Counted from the stretch's first letter, positions 1 through 11,382 are shown. The stretch: DNA of 64,000 nucleotides from Siphonodentalium dalli (GCA_032622095.1 CP136061.1:232994944-233058943); one strand, 5' to 3'. Numbers and translations are program-made. Notes: generated from the sequence alone by a model not told the origin.

Positions 1-288
1 ACTTTTTCGAATCTTCATGTAAAGGACATTGAAGGTACGCCATTGATAAATCAAGTTTTGTGAACTTTTGACCCCCTGACAAAGATGAAATAAGATCCTG
101 GATTCTCGGAACTGGGTAAGGATCAAGTTTGCAATGGTTATTAATGGTCACTTTATAATATGCACAAATACGGACTTTATTTTTCCCTTTCGGAACAACA
201 ACAATTGGACTCGCCCATTCCTATGAATCAACAGGTTTGATCACATTTAGTCTCTCCAATTTATTCAGTTCCTCGTCTACCAATTCCT
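1..288 (-). pseudogene. Ty3/Gypsy-like reverse transcriptase, N-terminal part (broken)
   Basis: The minus strand reads as the start of a retroelement reverse transcriptase. The phrases SPIVVVPKGK, RICAYYKV and KLDLSMAYLQ match the conserved fingers/palm region of Ty3/Gypsy (Metaviridae) polymerases. An in-frame TAG at 221-223 interrupts it just before the SPIVVVPKGK block, and the frame differs from the protease ORF upstream, implying a frameshift near 340-370. The catalytic YxDD box is not in the window because the element continues past position 1. It is therefore a dead copy. The family assignment is firm, the clade is not. Confidence 0.85.
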
Positions 289-834
289 TCATGGCGTATG
301 GTGCCGGACGTGCCCGAAAATACTTGGGAGTCGCATCCTTGTCAATGTAGATTTGAATGTACCAAGTTCATCGCGAAATATGTCACATTTCTTCGTAAGA
401 TTGTCTACTTCAGCCTGACAAGATTCAACAGCTGTATTATTCTGTATAAGGTTGACATTCAGTTCATTCCATTTTAACAGGATATGTTTTAACCAGTTAC
501 GTCCAAGCAACGTCGGTCCTTTTTCCACAATAATCAACGGCAATTTGAACATCTCTCCATCATGCCAAATTTCTTCTTCAACTTTTCCTAAAACTTTAAC
601 TGAAGACCCTGTATATGTTTTTAATTTCATCTGCGTCTTTTCGAAATGAACTTTTCCCGCTAATTTCTGGTATGCATCTCTGTCTATCAACGATACCGAA
701 GCACCAGTGTCCAATTCCATCTCTACCATTTTTCCATGTATTTTTACATCAACAATAATTGGCTCAATTTTATTTTCGTTCACCCGATACAACCACTGCG
801 TTTCTTCGTCGGTATCTGAGTCGGAATTTTTCAC
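289..834 (-). pseudogene. Retropepsin-like aspartic protease region of Gypsy pol
   Basis: This 181-aa open stretch carries the aspartic-protease signature DTGAS at about residues 42-46, followed by the flap-side segment and a LLGRNWL motif near residue 110, as in Ty3/Gypsy proteases that process the Gag-Pol polyprotein. It is in the same frame as the zinc-knuckle region upstream (835-1047), so the apparent start is internal to a longer polyprotein and not a real initiator. The reading frame shifts at its C-terminal end, before the reverse transcriptase region. The protease core looks intact but belongs to a broken element. Confidence 0.87.
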
Positions 835-1462
835 ATCAACAACATTTGCCGAATTTTTATAAGTGTGTCTAGAGTTACTGTTACTTTTCTTTGTTCTGCA
901 TGCTTTTCGAATATGGTCAATTGATCGGCACCGAAAACACTCACTCTCCTTAAAAAGGCATGAATCCGGTCCATGAAAATTAGATAGGCATCTGTGGCAT
1001 GGTTTATTTAATTTCGGTGAATTCGAAAAATTTGTTTTTGTTCCAAGTTATGGTCTTGTATCTGTTCGAACATTTTTGACATCTTGTTTTTCGACACGTT
1101 CCTTCGAATTTGTACATAAAACTTCAGATTGTTTATCAGCAGTTTCCATTGCAATTGAAATATCCAATGCCGTTTTGAAAATTAATTTCTTTTCTGCCAA
1201 TAGTCGTCTCTGTATTCGGTTTTGACGTATACCAACTACTAAACGGTCTCGTAGCATCTCCTCCAGGTTATCACCATACTCACATCCATCCGCTATATGT
1301 CTCAAAGCTGCAACATAGTCAACTACGCTCTCAGCTTCAGCTCTATAACGGCTGTGGAATTCATATCTCTTGACAATGGGGGATGGTTTTGGGTATTTAT
1401 GTTTCCTTATACATTCCACAATTTCATCAAACTTCAAGTCCTTGTGTTTTTGTGGAGCTAAT
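835..1462 (-). pseudogene. Gag C-terminal half with two CCHC zinc knuckles
   Basis: The segment 1051-1462 encodes the C-terminal half of a Gypsy Gag capsid, including FDEIVE and YPKPS, which is the usual Gag linker to capsid. After a TAA at 1048-1050 the same frame continues into two nucleic-acid-binding zinc knuckles at about 897-1002, both of the form C-x2-C-x4-H-x4-C (CHRC...H...C and CFRC...H...C), and then into the protease. A single stop separates Gag from the knuckles, which may be decay. At 1462 the Gag sequence stops abruptly at the end of an inserted DNA element and resumes at 3358. Confidence 0.85.
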
Positions 1463-2412
1463 GGGTGATTCTCCATTAAATGAACAATTTCGTCCAGAAA
1501 ATTCTGGGGGAAAAATGTTTGTCACATGCCGATGAATTTTATGTGAGTATGTAGCACAGATATTGGTGACCACGAAAATGACATTTGGCAAAATTATAGG
1601 GCCAGCTCAAGGTCAATCAAGGTCGTTCATTACGGCATGTGCCAATGACGTTATTTTTGGGGTTGAATCAGGGCATCGTCATTGTCAAATTCGCTCTTTC
1701 TCCAAAACTTGTTGACATGTGCCCTTTAATAGTTGAATTACCGCTATGAGGATATATTGTTTGAGTAGCCGATGATGTATCCGTCCAACCGTCCAAACGA
1801 CGTATTGCGTAGCTCCGCACGTTGAGACGTCTATGAGATACAGCCATTTGAATATACGTGGTGGAAATTGATGTGCTTTGTGGGCGTGACTTAGAGTTCA
1901 AACTCTCTAAGATGTCAACGAATACAGCGTTCAGATATGATAATTGGAAACAGACTTTGATCGCATAAAGGCGATTCCTATCAAGTCGGGCATGCCCTGG
2001 TCCCTCGTACACTTGGTTTGACTCCAAACGATCGAGGAACTCTGATGTAGACAACGTGAACATACGTCAATCAAAGTATGTTCCCCAAGGGGTTCGCCAA
2101 ATTGCAATGATAATTTAGAGTAGAAAACATTGTCCATGAATTTCTCTTACATGTTTCAAGATATTGAACTGAAATTTGGTATTTGGGGGTTTCTCGGTGC
2201 GCTCAATCAGATACAATTGTCAGTGTGATATTCTGATGGTCCAAAATGTGTATTTTGACGCCGTTGCTATAACACACGAGCCGGAAATCGCCCCGCAGGC
2301 AGAACGATTGTTGAAAAGTACGTAAATAATTGACTTTTCAAACTGTCATCTGCTTCTCACTGAGATTGTTTGATGTAAACGTCAATCCATTTAGAGAATT
2401 CGTTAGATTCCG

Positions 2413-2475
2413 TTGATCACCCCCCCCCCCCCCCCACCACACCACCCATTCACTCACCACCCCCCCCCCCCGATT
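2413..2475. repeat. Poly-C tracts
   Basis: Two C homopolymer runs, at about 2420-2437 and 2460-2471, are separated by a CACCACAC-type linker. They lie inside the DNA transposon. Their lengths are liable to sequencing error. Confidence 0.8.
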
Positions 2476-2602
2476 TTATATAAACGCACTAAAACTAATC
2501 CATATGTCATATTTGTTCTTTTTATTTACACCCAGATCATCCCTTAACATGTTTTATTTGTTAGATCGTGTTTGCGTCTCTGGATATTTCAAAATTAAAA
2601 TT

Positions 2603-2644
2603 GCGTCATTACCAAAACAGAAGGAGTGTTTTGGGTAATGACGC
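2603..2644. repeat. Hairpin GCGTCATTACC within the transposon
   Basis: GCGTCATTACC and AAAACA are followed by a 7-base loop and then TGTTTT and GGGTAATGACGC, giving a stem of about 17 bp. A further GGTAATGA copy follows at about 2650 and GGGTAATGAT at about 2949. These could be subterminal binding sites, but that is inference. Confidence 0.7.
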
Positions 2645-3357
2645 GTTTGGTAATGACGATTTTCGTTTCAGCGCGCTCTTATATTTTGAATATCCATCAC
2701 CTATGAAAATGAACTAGTTTATGAACAAACAACCGCTGCGAGCTTTCGAAATAAACTTTTAATCGTTCGCCTACAACATGTAACATTTAAATGGTCTGCG
2801 TTTGTGTAATTTTGATAAATTATTCAAGGAAACATAACCTGGGTTTATTTTTTCTAGACATTAAAGGATATTTACTCCACGATGCAACCATAGATATGAA
2901 CAAGCTATGTTTCTGGTGAAAATATCAGCCGTCTTTATCGTGCGTTTGGGTAATGATTCTATATAACGGGACATGCTTTTGGAAGACTTCATATGCTTTC
3001 CACTAACTAAATATTTAATTTCATAAAAATTATACGAATTGCATGGCGTTCAGTGCAAAATTCCGCACAAGAATATTAATTGGTTTAAAGATAAATCGTT
3101 CGGTGGCGAATGGGAACAATCAGGGAAGTTGAATGCCTTTGATTTGGGACATGCTGTTTCGGGGTACGTATCCTGTAATATACACATGGCATATATGTTG
3201 TTACACGTCCATACTAAACCCGAAATGTCTCTAATAAATGCCTGTATCGTGAGCTACAAGATCATTACCATCACTTTTATGTATGGTGGCCATTGTATTT
3301 CATAGGATGAACTAATAACGCAGGACATGGGATTGCTCGTTTACGGGAGAATCACCC

Positions 3358-3662
3358 TAATATATCACGGACCAGTTTGTAACATTGTTTACCGCATACA
3401 CAGAGCAATATAGATCTTTTTTTTTCGCATCATCCTTTATTTCGATGGCCACAAAATAATGTTCAATTCTCTCAATATATTGCTCCCAATCTTCCTCGTC
3501 GCCAACTAATATGTATCGATTAAATCCCATTATACCTGGATGTTGTGTGATAAATGGTCGACACTGTCTTCTGATCTCGATAGATGTTTTATTCAAGATG
3601 CCGGATGTGCGTAAATACAAAAGTGGGAAGCATTCAAACAATACAAAAGCGGAACGATACAT
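3358..3662 (-). pseudogene. Gag N-terminal half, with frameshift
   Basis: The minus strand encodes the start of a Gypsy Gag. The segment EDWEQYIERIEHYFVA is the typical opening helix of Metaviridae capsids, followed by KKKD. The frame is lost at an A-rich run (about 3418-3426 on the plus strand shows T's), after which the expected CGK...LVRD segment continues in another frame up to the transposon boundary at 3357. The real start is probably the methionine near 3534, since the residues before it do not look like Gag. It is the upstream half of the gag interrupted at 1463-3357. Confidence 0.83.
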
Positions 3663-3668
3663 GACACC

Positions 3669-3880
3669 CGCTCTTTAGCGTTTGGTGCTAAAGAGCTCTT
3701 TAGTACCAAACGCTAAAGAGTGGTATACCACTCTTTAGCTATATGGGCCCGATACGCTAAAGAACAGTATACCGCTCTTTATCGGTTATTTGGCGCTAAA
3801 TAACGGTATACCGCTCTTCAGCGTTGGCGCTAAAGAACGGTATACTGCTATTTAGTGACAAACGCCAACTCCGTTAATGT
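3669..3880. repeat. Cluster of CGCTAAAGAG / GGTATACC palindromic repeats
   Basis: About five short units built from CGCTAAAGA, its reverse complement TCTTTAGCG and the palindrome GGTATACC alternate over 210 bp, so the stretch can fold into several hairpins. It directly abuts the 5' side of the gag remnant. No function can be assigned. Confidence 0.8.
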
Positions 3881-4406
3881 TATCTATAATTATGTTCGGA
3901 AAAATATCTTAAGTCGCATATTCTAACGCATGCTGGACAACCGAATTTTAATCATCAGAAAGTTCCATTTGATACAATTAATGATGATGAATATTTCAAT
4001 ACAAACACACCTGAACGTGGATTATATAAACTTGCTTTTGTGGATTCCCTTGTGTTAATATGGACATCCCGCAATGGGTATTCAAATTACCTTACATATA
4101 TAGCTGTTGACCCATACTTCATTTTCGAATTTTGAGGATTAACTCCATAACCAGCCAAGCCCGGCGACAACAAAATTGACGGTCACTTAAAGGATTAGCG
4201 AGGAGCTCTCACCGGCAGTGTTATTCTGCAGCAGCGTTTTCTGCGAATTTTGCGGTTCTATATAGCGTACGCCATCTGAAAGCACACATGATTATCATTA
4301 CATCATGTGTGTTAAGTAAGCTAACCAGTCCGATTCGCGCGTGCCATACGATACGGTGCGAACCGCACGCCGCATGGAGAAGCTTAATTAGGCCGCTTGA
4401 AGCACA
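3881..4406. other. No feature seen
   Basis: AT-rich sequence without a convincing ORF or repeat structure. Confidence 0.5.
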
Positions 4407-4500
4407 GCCCCCTGGGGAAAATTACTAAAATACAAATATAGACTATACCAACTGGTTTGGTATAGTCTATATTGGTATGTTAGTAATTTTCCCTAGGGGC
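4407..4500. repeat. 94-bp near-perfect palindrome
   Basis: Both arms are about 43 bp. The left begins GCCCCCTGGGGAAAATTACT and the right ends with its complement (...TTTTCCCTAGGGGC), with a loop of about 5 bases around 4451. Only a few mismatches separate the arms. It is a small foldback/MITE-like element, and no clear target-site duplication was found. Confidence 0.85.
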
Positions 4501-6009
4501 ATGCATGTGGCTTGAAGTATACATGTAGTTGCTGATGTCCAGGAATTTATTGAAGCAGGCTTGTGCAACTAAATAGTACTTCATAATTGTTAAATGGTGG
4601 ATGCATGGCACCTAACTTATCTTTGACCGCAATAAAAAAAACTTGATTGTTTTTGTGTGGAAACTCAACTCCCGACCTATATATACATTTAAAAAACTCG
4701 ATATGAATTAAAAAATAAACACCACACATGTCAAATTGTCAATGAAACATATTCCCAGCCTACCCGCAAGAATATCGAATGTGTTAATTCCGCATCACGC
4801 CACACTAGTAATAAACTGACATATTTTCCAACAAACGACAATTCTCGTGCAATTAATGCATTATTAGAAGTACCCAGAGAAGTGGTATAATACATGTATA
4901 GCAACCCAAATGAAACATTCAACTAAAACCAGAACACTATGATGTAACCACTAGTAATGTGATATTATTATGAAATAAAAAGCAAGGTCAGAGTTACAAA
5001 ATTAGACCTGCATTGGAGGGGGGTGGTGTAAAACATTTGCAGGAAGAAATGCTTTTTTTGGCATCTGACATTTTCGGGGACGTATCATCTCCAAAACTGC
5101 AAACAAATAATTTTTTACTCCCAAACTTTTGACACCCATCCCAAATTTATCTAATTTTGGTCTTAAACCGCACAAATAATCCCTACTTATATCCCTCATT
5201 CCTCTGGGAATTGATCTCATGTACGGTAGTCCAAAATGACAGTTTAACCAGTTTTAGCAGCTATGTTTTGAAAATTGAAAAATGAAATTTTACAAATACT
5301 GACTTTCTGGCATTTGTCTGCCACATGCATGCATTAGTTTGCAGGTCAGTATGTGATGATAATATACCAGGTCAACCTGTGTGGTCAAATTCCACACTGT
5401 TAATGGAAATTCTAAAGCATCGATGTAGTGGGAAAATTCAATAACCCACCAGAAGCAGATAGCTGCACATACTACTGCATTAGTATAAGGTACATGTATA
5501 TATGCATTATAAACATTATAATTATCCAGTGAGATATCATTTTGCCCTGAAAGCTATTACATGAACCGAACAAAACACCCAACTACCGTTTCGAATTTGA
5601 TTGTCACTATTAAGTTGTAATTTTTCAACTAGGCTAAATAAAAAATGCAAATTTAGACTAACAATCCAGTCGGAAAGATCAAGATTCTACTTGTTTAAAG
5701 TCTGAATTTTCCAACTGTATGATGTTAATTGGAGGGTTAAAATTTCCAACTATTAGTAGTATTTGATCAATTGTGGTGGGGGTACAAGCACATCCATGTT
5801 CATTATATCTATTTCGGTGTTCAGAACACCATGCGACTCCATATAAAACCCTATTTTAGCATATTTTTGGCACCAGCTGGAGGTAAACAGTTTTATTTGT
5901 TGAAACAAAGATTGTAGATACGACCGTAATATGAGTTCATTTATGCCCGCATGTGTTCGTCATTGATGGTCTATAATATATTTTAATACTAGCGACCGGG
6001 GTCACTTAA
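4501..6009. other. Intergenic, nothing recognised
   Basis: Only short ORFs occur (for example 5002-5220 on the minus strand, 72 codons). None has a recognisable motif. The base composition is AT-rich throughout. Confidence 0.5.
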
Positions 6010-6591
6010 AGGGGTACTGTACGCCAAATGTTGTTGTTGGTTTCTATAGTCTCCGAGTCGGAGAATAAGGTAACAATTTTTCCATTATTTGAAAGTCTGT
6101 TGAGTACGAAGTCATGTTACGGATGACAAATTTACCGGAATGCAAAAATACAAATTGTCGTTGTCGAGTAATTTTTGTAAAGTTTTCAACCAAATGAATC
6201 AAATAAAAGTTATATTATATGCATACTAGTCCCATATAATCATTTAAGTTATTGTATCGGCGCTAGTCAGTGAGTGGCTTGAGTGTTCTCCCCGTATCAT
6301 CATAATATTCTAAGTGATCGTGTGTGCGATCGGTTTAACAATCCAGTATCCCTCAATTACTGTTTTTGATACGGTAATTCGTAATTTAATTGACGCCATT
6401 TTATGGCTCCAGTCATAAATTCAATTTATATCAAATTATTAACTTTTAAATTATTAAATTTTAAGATAGCCTATTAACCTGAGCGTTTACAGAATACATC
6501 TTCGACTCAAATTACTTATGTTTCTATATATTATCGATATTAGATCGTTATTGTCACCGGAAATTTAATGAAAATAGCGTACAGTACCCCT
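6010..6591. mobile_element. TTAA-flanked non-autonomous DNA transposon, 582 bp
   Basis: AGGGGTACTGTACGC at 6010 and its reverse complement ending at 6591 are perfect 15-bp TIRs. TTAA stands immediately outside both (6006-6009 and 6592-6595). TTAA target duplications are the mark of piggyBac, Kolobok and Sola3 elements. The AGGGG end is less like the CCC-type piggyBac end, so a Kolobok-like MITE is likelier. No ORF is inside. Confidence 0.85.
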
Positions 6592-6640
6592 TTAAGTTTT
6601 CACTCCAATACACATACATAATTAAGTGTATGGTATTTTA

Positions 6641-6725
6641 CAGGGTGTAATGGAAAGTTTACTAGCCGTTCAATACAAATAATACAAAAAATACCGGGCG
6701 TTCAATGCTTGTTTGTCAGATTTAT
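6641..6725. repeat. Direct repeat, copy 1
   Basis: The segment from CAGGGTGTAATGG through TACCGGGCGTTCAATGCTTG recurs with few changes at 7137-7215, about 496 bp further on. The internal phrase CGTTCAATAC / CGTTCAATGC is itself a short repeat. Confidence 0.8.
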
Positions 6726-7136
6726 ACTGTTTTCTGTTTATACTGTGCATATTGTGTTATTTTCTAGAACATGCCATCATGTGACTTATTTCCACTAAAA
6801 CAAGATACAATTTGTCGTATTTTGGATAAATTCTAGCACATTGTAAACTATAGTTAATCTATAGTTTTAAAAATAAAAGGCTACCATTAACAAAAGAGTG
6901 GGGTTTTCATGGTTACTCGTGATAGTTAAAGTGCAAGTTAAGATAATAAACAAGGGAAAATCTCAAACATTGGACATTCAAGGACTATTTGTAGGATGAT
7001 CTAATGCAGCTCATATCTTGACTGTGACATTTGACCATTTTAATAAACATTTGTTAGCACAAGTAGCAGTATTGGCTGTGGAAATGTAAAAATGTACATT
7101 TGTGGCATGTGAAAATCAGGTTAGAAAGGCATTTTG

Positions 7137-7215
7137 CAGGGTGTAATCGCAGTTTACCGGGTGTTCAATACAAATAATAAAAAAATACCGGGCGTTCAAT
7201 GCTTTTTTGTCAGAT
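7137..7215. repeat. Direct repeat, copy 2
   Basis: Second copy of the 6641-6725 repeat in the same orientation. It is followed by another GGCGTTCAAT phrase at about 7223. Confidence 0.8.
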
Positions 7216-7869
7216 GTTACCTGGCGTTCAATTCTGTTGGAGCACCACGCTTTGAAATCGGGCTCGTATGTCGAGAAAACACAGGAAACAGGGGACAATC
7301 GCTAAGCGTGGCTTTCAATGGGATATTAAGGCATCCAAAACATGTTATAAAATAAGACATCGTATAGTTTGAAAAATGTGCTTTTGATCGCAAACGTGAC
7401 GTGTTTTTAGCACGAAAATAGGAGGTTTAACCCTGATTTACGAGAGAACTAGACACGACACTGAAACGAAATTAGTACGAAAATGTAGCGAAACATACCC
7501 CTCATCGAGGCAGATTGGCACCCGGGCTGGGATTTTTACACAATTGGAGGGAAAGACGAAAATATAAGTACCGTAGTCAGTCTGAGGCGAGCGACTTTTA
7601 TTTATGACTGATTACCGCAAACCAGCGTTCACTTCCGTCCACACACAGTGGTGATAACACATGCGCTATTGTATGCGCGTGAGTGATCGAACTTTGAATG
7701 TGACCATGTGCGCTTGTGACATTGGTGTCAGTTTGTGATTATGTAGTTCAGAGTAAAGGTGTGCTATATATGCAGTACTTCGCTTGTCCGATTTATTTGA
7801 TCTTCCCGATACTTATTCGTACTTCCCGACATTTGGTCCCTCGAACCGGATACTTTGATCCGATTCAAC

Positions 7870-8560
7870 ATGACTTCGACAATGGAAACAACAGAATTAA
7901 TGGCATGGATAAATTTGTTCGATGATACGGTAGAGGTAGTTGACCAGGCAGACATGCTTATGGACTTTGACACTTGAGTACGCAAAGGAACTCACAATTG
8001 TCCAAGAGATGATCAGAATGAATGTTAAAACCCTCGGTCGATCGTCTTGGGATCTAATCAAACAGATAGATAATGATGATGTTTATCTCAGGGAAGCGGA
8101 TTTGACAGAGGATGCTATGCACGGCGTGAGAGACAAACTTCAAATGATTGGACAGTATCTTGCTGGACATCTAGATATAAGAGAAACGTGTGCAACAAAA
8201 CTGATCCGGTATTTCCCGACTAGCGAGGAAGTTTCTCAAATGTGTTCTGTCTCAGCTTCACACGACAACACAATTTCAAATGACCTTCCGGTGGATATTG
8301 GTCTCGAACCAGTCGACACAGAGCCATTGCCAACTGTACGTGCTTCGGCCGTTCCTGAATTTCTAGCCTCTTCGGATATGATGGTTTTCCCTCTCTCCCG
8401 ACAGCCCGATATCTTGTTCGACTTCCCGACAGCACACTGTTGTCTTAGTTACATCAGGAAAAGTATATTTATTTCAGTATTACATTTCTCGAAGCTTTTA
8501 GTTTACAAGACTGTTGAAGTTGAACTGATTGTTATTGAACACTTATTGATTTTCATTTGA
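7870..8560 (+). pseudogene. Uncharacterised protein-coding sequence with one frameshift
   Basis: An ATG at 7870 with A at -3 opens a 35-codon acidic, helical segment (METTELMAWINLFDD...) that hits TGA at 7975. One base off, the frame continues from LEYAKELTIVQEM for about 190 codons to 8560. The two parts look like one protein: a charged helical domain (about residues 1-120), then an acidic, proline-containing segment (LPVDIGLEPVDTEPLP). The last 40 residues are hydrophobic and less convincing. I recognise no family. A sequencing error, a pseudogene or an intron boundary could explain the break. The composition is more CpG-rich than the surroundings. Confidence 0.35.
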
Positions 8561-8744
8561 CGTACTTTTAGACCAAATTGGCAAAATGGCCACACATACA
8601 AATGCCAACATCCGGCAAAAACACAAAACATAACAAAACAGACAAACAAACAACAACAATAAAAGGGAACAACAACAACAAAAAATCAAACAAAACTAAA
8701 AAATGCAGATACCATTTGATGTGAAAAAAAAACAATTCAGTTTG
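8561..8744. other. A-rich low-complexity stretch
   Basis: CAAACAAAC / AACAACAACA-type A-rich sequence, perhaps an old retroposon tail. No terminal structure was seen. Confidence 0.5.
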
Positions 8745-8905
8745 GGCATATAACTATATACTGCCATTTCTGACCACTGGCGTCACGAAACATACGGTGT
8801 CATCAGCTAGTCTATGCACCTGCTATATAATGTTCTGGTGAAAAGAAAGTACAGTGCGACGGAAAGATTCTTCCTATTATGTATAAGTAGCTTGCTGCAG
8901 ATAAG
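8745..8905. repeat. Dispersed repeat, copy 1 (second at ~14065)
   Basis: The order TTTGGGCATATAACTA, CACTGGCGTCACG, GTTCTGGTGAAA and ATTATGTATAAG is shared with 14065-14195 in the same orientation, with many substitutions. It is an old interspersed repeat of unknown type. Confidence 0.6.
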
Positions 8906-9605
8906 CTTGATACTTTTCATATCCGATTAATTGATCGATATCGTAATAATATTCCCCGCGTTCATATGTACGAAGTTGAACTCAAACTGCATTGCAGAGT
9001 TCAGCCCCCTCGTTACGCTGGTCTGAATACCGCCATCACGTATACAAAAGGTAAGGAAGTCTTACATTTTTGGTCGGTAACAAATAATTTCTGCATTATT
9101 ATAAGGAACTAAAATGTCCATATTCATTATGAAATTAGCCTGATCAAATCTGAATGAATTGAAACTGACAATTTTTTTAAATAAAAACAGTATTAGATTT
9201 AATTACATTCAATGGACTGAACTAGCATGTTTTTGTGTATGTTTCAGCAATTGGTAACCTCGTGGGCGGAGAATGAACTAGAGACCAGTGTGCAGTTATC
9301 CTTCGAATAAGCTATAAGTCTCTACACACGACCTTAGCTCGCTATATAATCCATCCCGTGATGGTAAAGCTGTTTCGATTTCAGATAAGCGCATATTTGT
9401 TTCCCTTAATGGGGATTTAACCTGATTGTGGCATCTTTTTTCTTTATCACCACCCTTCCTCCGTTGTTAACTTGACGGTGACCGTATATTGCAGATCAAC
9501 AGCTGGTAACCACTCGACACTAGAGGTGACGGTGGTCCAACCATAATCACTTTCGCGCAATTATATAGAGAAGTATTGTCAATCAATTTGAAAGAAGACA
9601 TTATG
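8906..9605. other. Intergenic, nothing recognised
   Basis: No ORF or repeat that I can support. Confidence 0.5.
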
Positions 9606-9945
9606 TTACTTGAGACGCCCAGGTACCTCACACCTGCTCACATGAACAGGACCAACCTCCCGATGCCGCATCCACTGAGTTACCACCCCAGAGGCCGACT
9701 GGGACATCTGCAGTGGATGTGATGGACAGAGCTGTATACTACACACCAAGCTGTCGGAGTCACCACCGGCGGAAACGACAGGGACACTGATGTCACCCCG
9801 GTCATCCCTGTGCCGACTTCGTGGTGCAGATGGAGTCGCTACCACCTCTGCCCCCATCTCCAACCTATGATATAGCCGACTATGACCCACAGACACCGCG
9901 AGAGAAGTCACACAAACCTGATAGCAATTATGGAACGTTTTTATT
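9606..9945 (+). pseudogene. GC-rich, coding-like relic
   Basis: This 340-bp stretch is much more GC-rich than its flanks. Plus-strand reading gives protein-like segments in different frames: AVDVMDRAVYYTPS near 9710-9760, then a clean stretch at about 9821-9945 (PSPTYDIADYDPQTPREK). The shifts between them suggest a decayed exon or processed copy rather than a live gene. The tyrosine/proline-rich last part looks like a receptor cytoplasmic tail, but I recognise no family. It ends at a poly-G/poly-C tract. The antisense ORF 9606-9992 is probably a by-product of the composition. Confidence 0.35.
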
Positions 9946-10075
9946 TTGGGGGGGGGGTCCGGGACCCCCCCCCCCCCCCCCACCACGACCAACTGAGGGG
10001 AGAGATAGACGATCTACGAGATGCTGAAAACAACAGCACACACCACCACCACCACCACCAACAACAATAACACAA
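9946..10075. repeat. Poly-G / poly-C and CAC-rich low-complexity tract
   Basis: A G run (about 9949-9957) is followed by a C run (about 9965-9980) and then by CAC and CAA repeats to about 10075. The G and C runs can pair. Homopolymer lengths are doubtful. Confidence 0.85.
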
Positions 10076-10815
10076 CAAAAACTTCCATCAAAAAGGAGAA
10101 AGAAAAAGAAAAAATGAATGTAGTTTGTATTAAATGCCCTTTCGACAATCCCTGGGCTATCCCCCCCCAATCACAACATTGTGGTATATGTAGCTGTATA
10201 TCACTATCTCAACGTACACTGACTGTATAGTTCTTTGCTAATCAAATTAAACAACCATACATATGCTGGAATAATTAGCAATGAACACAAAGGCGTAAGA
10301 GTAACACATAATTACTGGGGTAGACACGTGCATATCATGGCTCCAGTTTCAACCTCCAAGTTTAAACCTGGTTTAAACCTACACTGATGGTCCAGCCAAA
10401 CAGGTTATATAACGGTGCGCCTAGATGTGGTTGTTCAGTGGCTAGCTGATTGACAACAACATATTCAACAAGAAAACTAAGATGCATGCATCAGGTCAGC
10501 CGTGAACTATCTACCATAGAATTGTTGTAGCTATCGATTATACATTTTGGAACACCTGTCTGTATGTATGTGTGTATGCATGAATGCATGTGTGTATGTG
10601 TTATAGACTCTAACACTGCTCGACTGATCCGACTCGGATTTGGTATTTAACGTGTCAACTTGACCTCGCTCATAGGCATGTTTCTGGACCTTGACCGATC
10701 CGACTAAAAAATTGTGTGTAGGACTACTTCGATCCCGGGAGCAATATTGACGGGTCCAATTTCACGTGGGACCATGTTCTCGAACGTGCTGATGTAGGCA
10801 TGTTTCTGGACTATT
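10076..10815. other. Intergenic, nothing recognised
   Basis: Includes a TGTATG/TGCATG-rich stretch at 10560-10600. No gene was recognised. Confidence 0.5.
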
Positions 10816-11143
10816 TGGACGGGTCAAATCTTGATCCCGACCTGACTTTGACATTAAAAAAGATCAATTCAAGGTCAAATCTGGTAAAACGAAGTATTTC
10901 AACGAAATATAATACCTACTGTTACTTTTGTCCCAGGAGTGTTTCGGGTGGGTCAAATTATGACCCTGACCTGATCTTGACATTCAAAATTGTCAATTCA
11001 AGGTCAAATCGGGTAAAGCCGGGCGGATTTCGACGGGTACTTTTGTCGTGACTTTTGTCCGGGGAGTGTTTTGGGCGGGTCAAATCGTGACCCGACATGA
11101 CGTTCACCTTTAAAATGGTCAATTCAAGGTTAAATCGCGCAAT
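10816..11143. repeat. Three diverged tandem copies, 128-bp period
   Basis: The block GGGTCAAATC...TGAC-CTGA...CAATTCAAGGTCAAATC...GGTAAA occurs at about 10818, 10946 and 11074, exactly 128 bp apart, with substitutions. Only part of each unit is well conserved. It appears to be non-coding. Confidence 0.8.
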
Positions 11144-11382
11144 TCTCCGAAAATCAGAGGGGAACATCCCGGACGAAGTAGGGTCCACCAGCTACTATTA
11201 TATATTTCTAGATTTAGTTACAAACTAAATACCTGTATATTGTACAAAGAAATGTTTGACAAATATATCTGTATCAATATTACCATACGGGTCATTAAAA
11301 TAGATACGACGAAACAAATTTTGAAGGGTGCATGGTATCAGGTAAATTTTTATATTTCAAATGATGACAGGAATGCGGAAAG

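Larger units (their letters stand above)
1463..3357. mobile_element. 1,895-bp DNA transposon inserted in gag, TSD TAAT
   Basis: The left end GGGTGATTCTCC (1463) and the right end GGAGAATCACCC (to 3357) are perfect inverted repeats, and the similarity extends imperfectly for about 26 bp. TAAT lies immediately outside both ends (1459-1462 and 3358-3361). Taking out the element and one TAAT rejoins the two halves of gag in the expected order, so the boundaries are secure. Inside, two minus-strand ORFs (1668-2063 and 1931-2137) resemble no transposase I know, so the copy is probably non-autonomous. A 4-bp TSD fits several superfamilies (Sola, Chapaev and Academ among them) and I do not choose one. 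Confidence 0.88.

Noticed and set aside
1668-2137. Transposase ORF in the nested element
   Set aside because: Two overlapping minus-strand ORFs show no catalytic signature or known domain and are too short.
2413-2475. Poly-C tracts as a regulatory feature
   Set aside because: Homopolymers with uncertain length inside a transposon; no supporting context.
9928-10170. Glycine-rich minus-strand ORF
   Set aside because: Produced by poly-C/poly-G and CAC low-complexity DNA.
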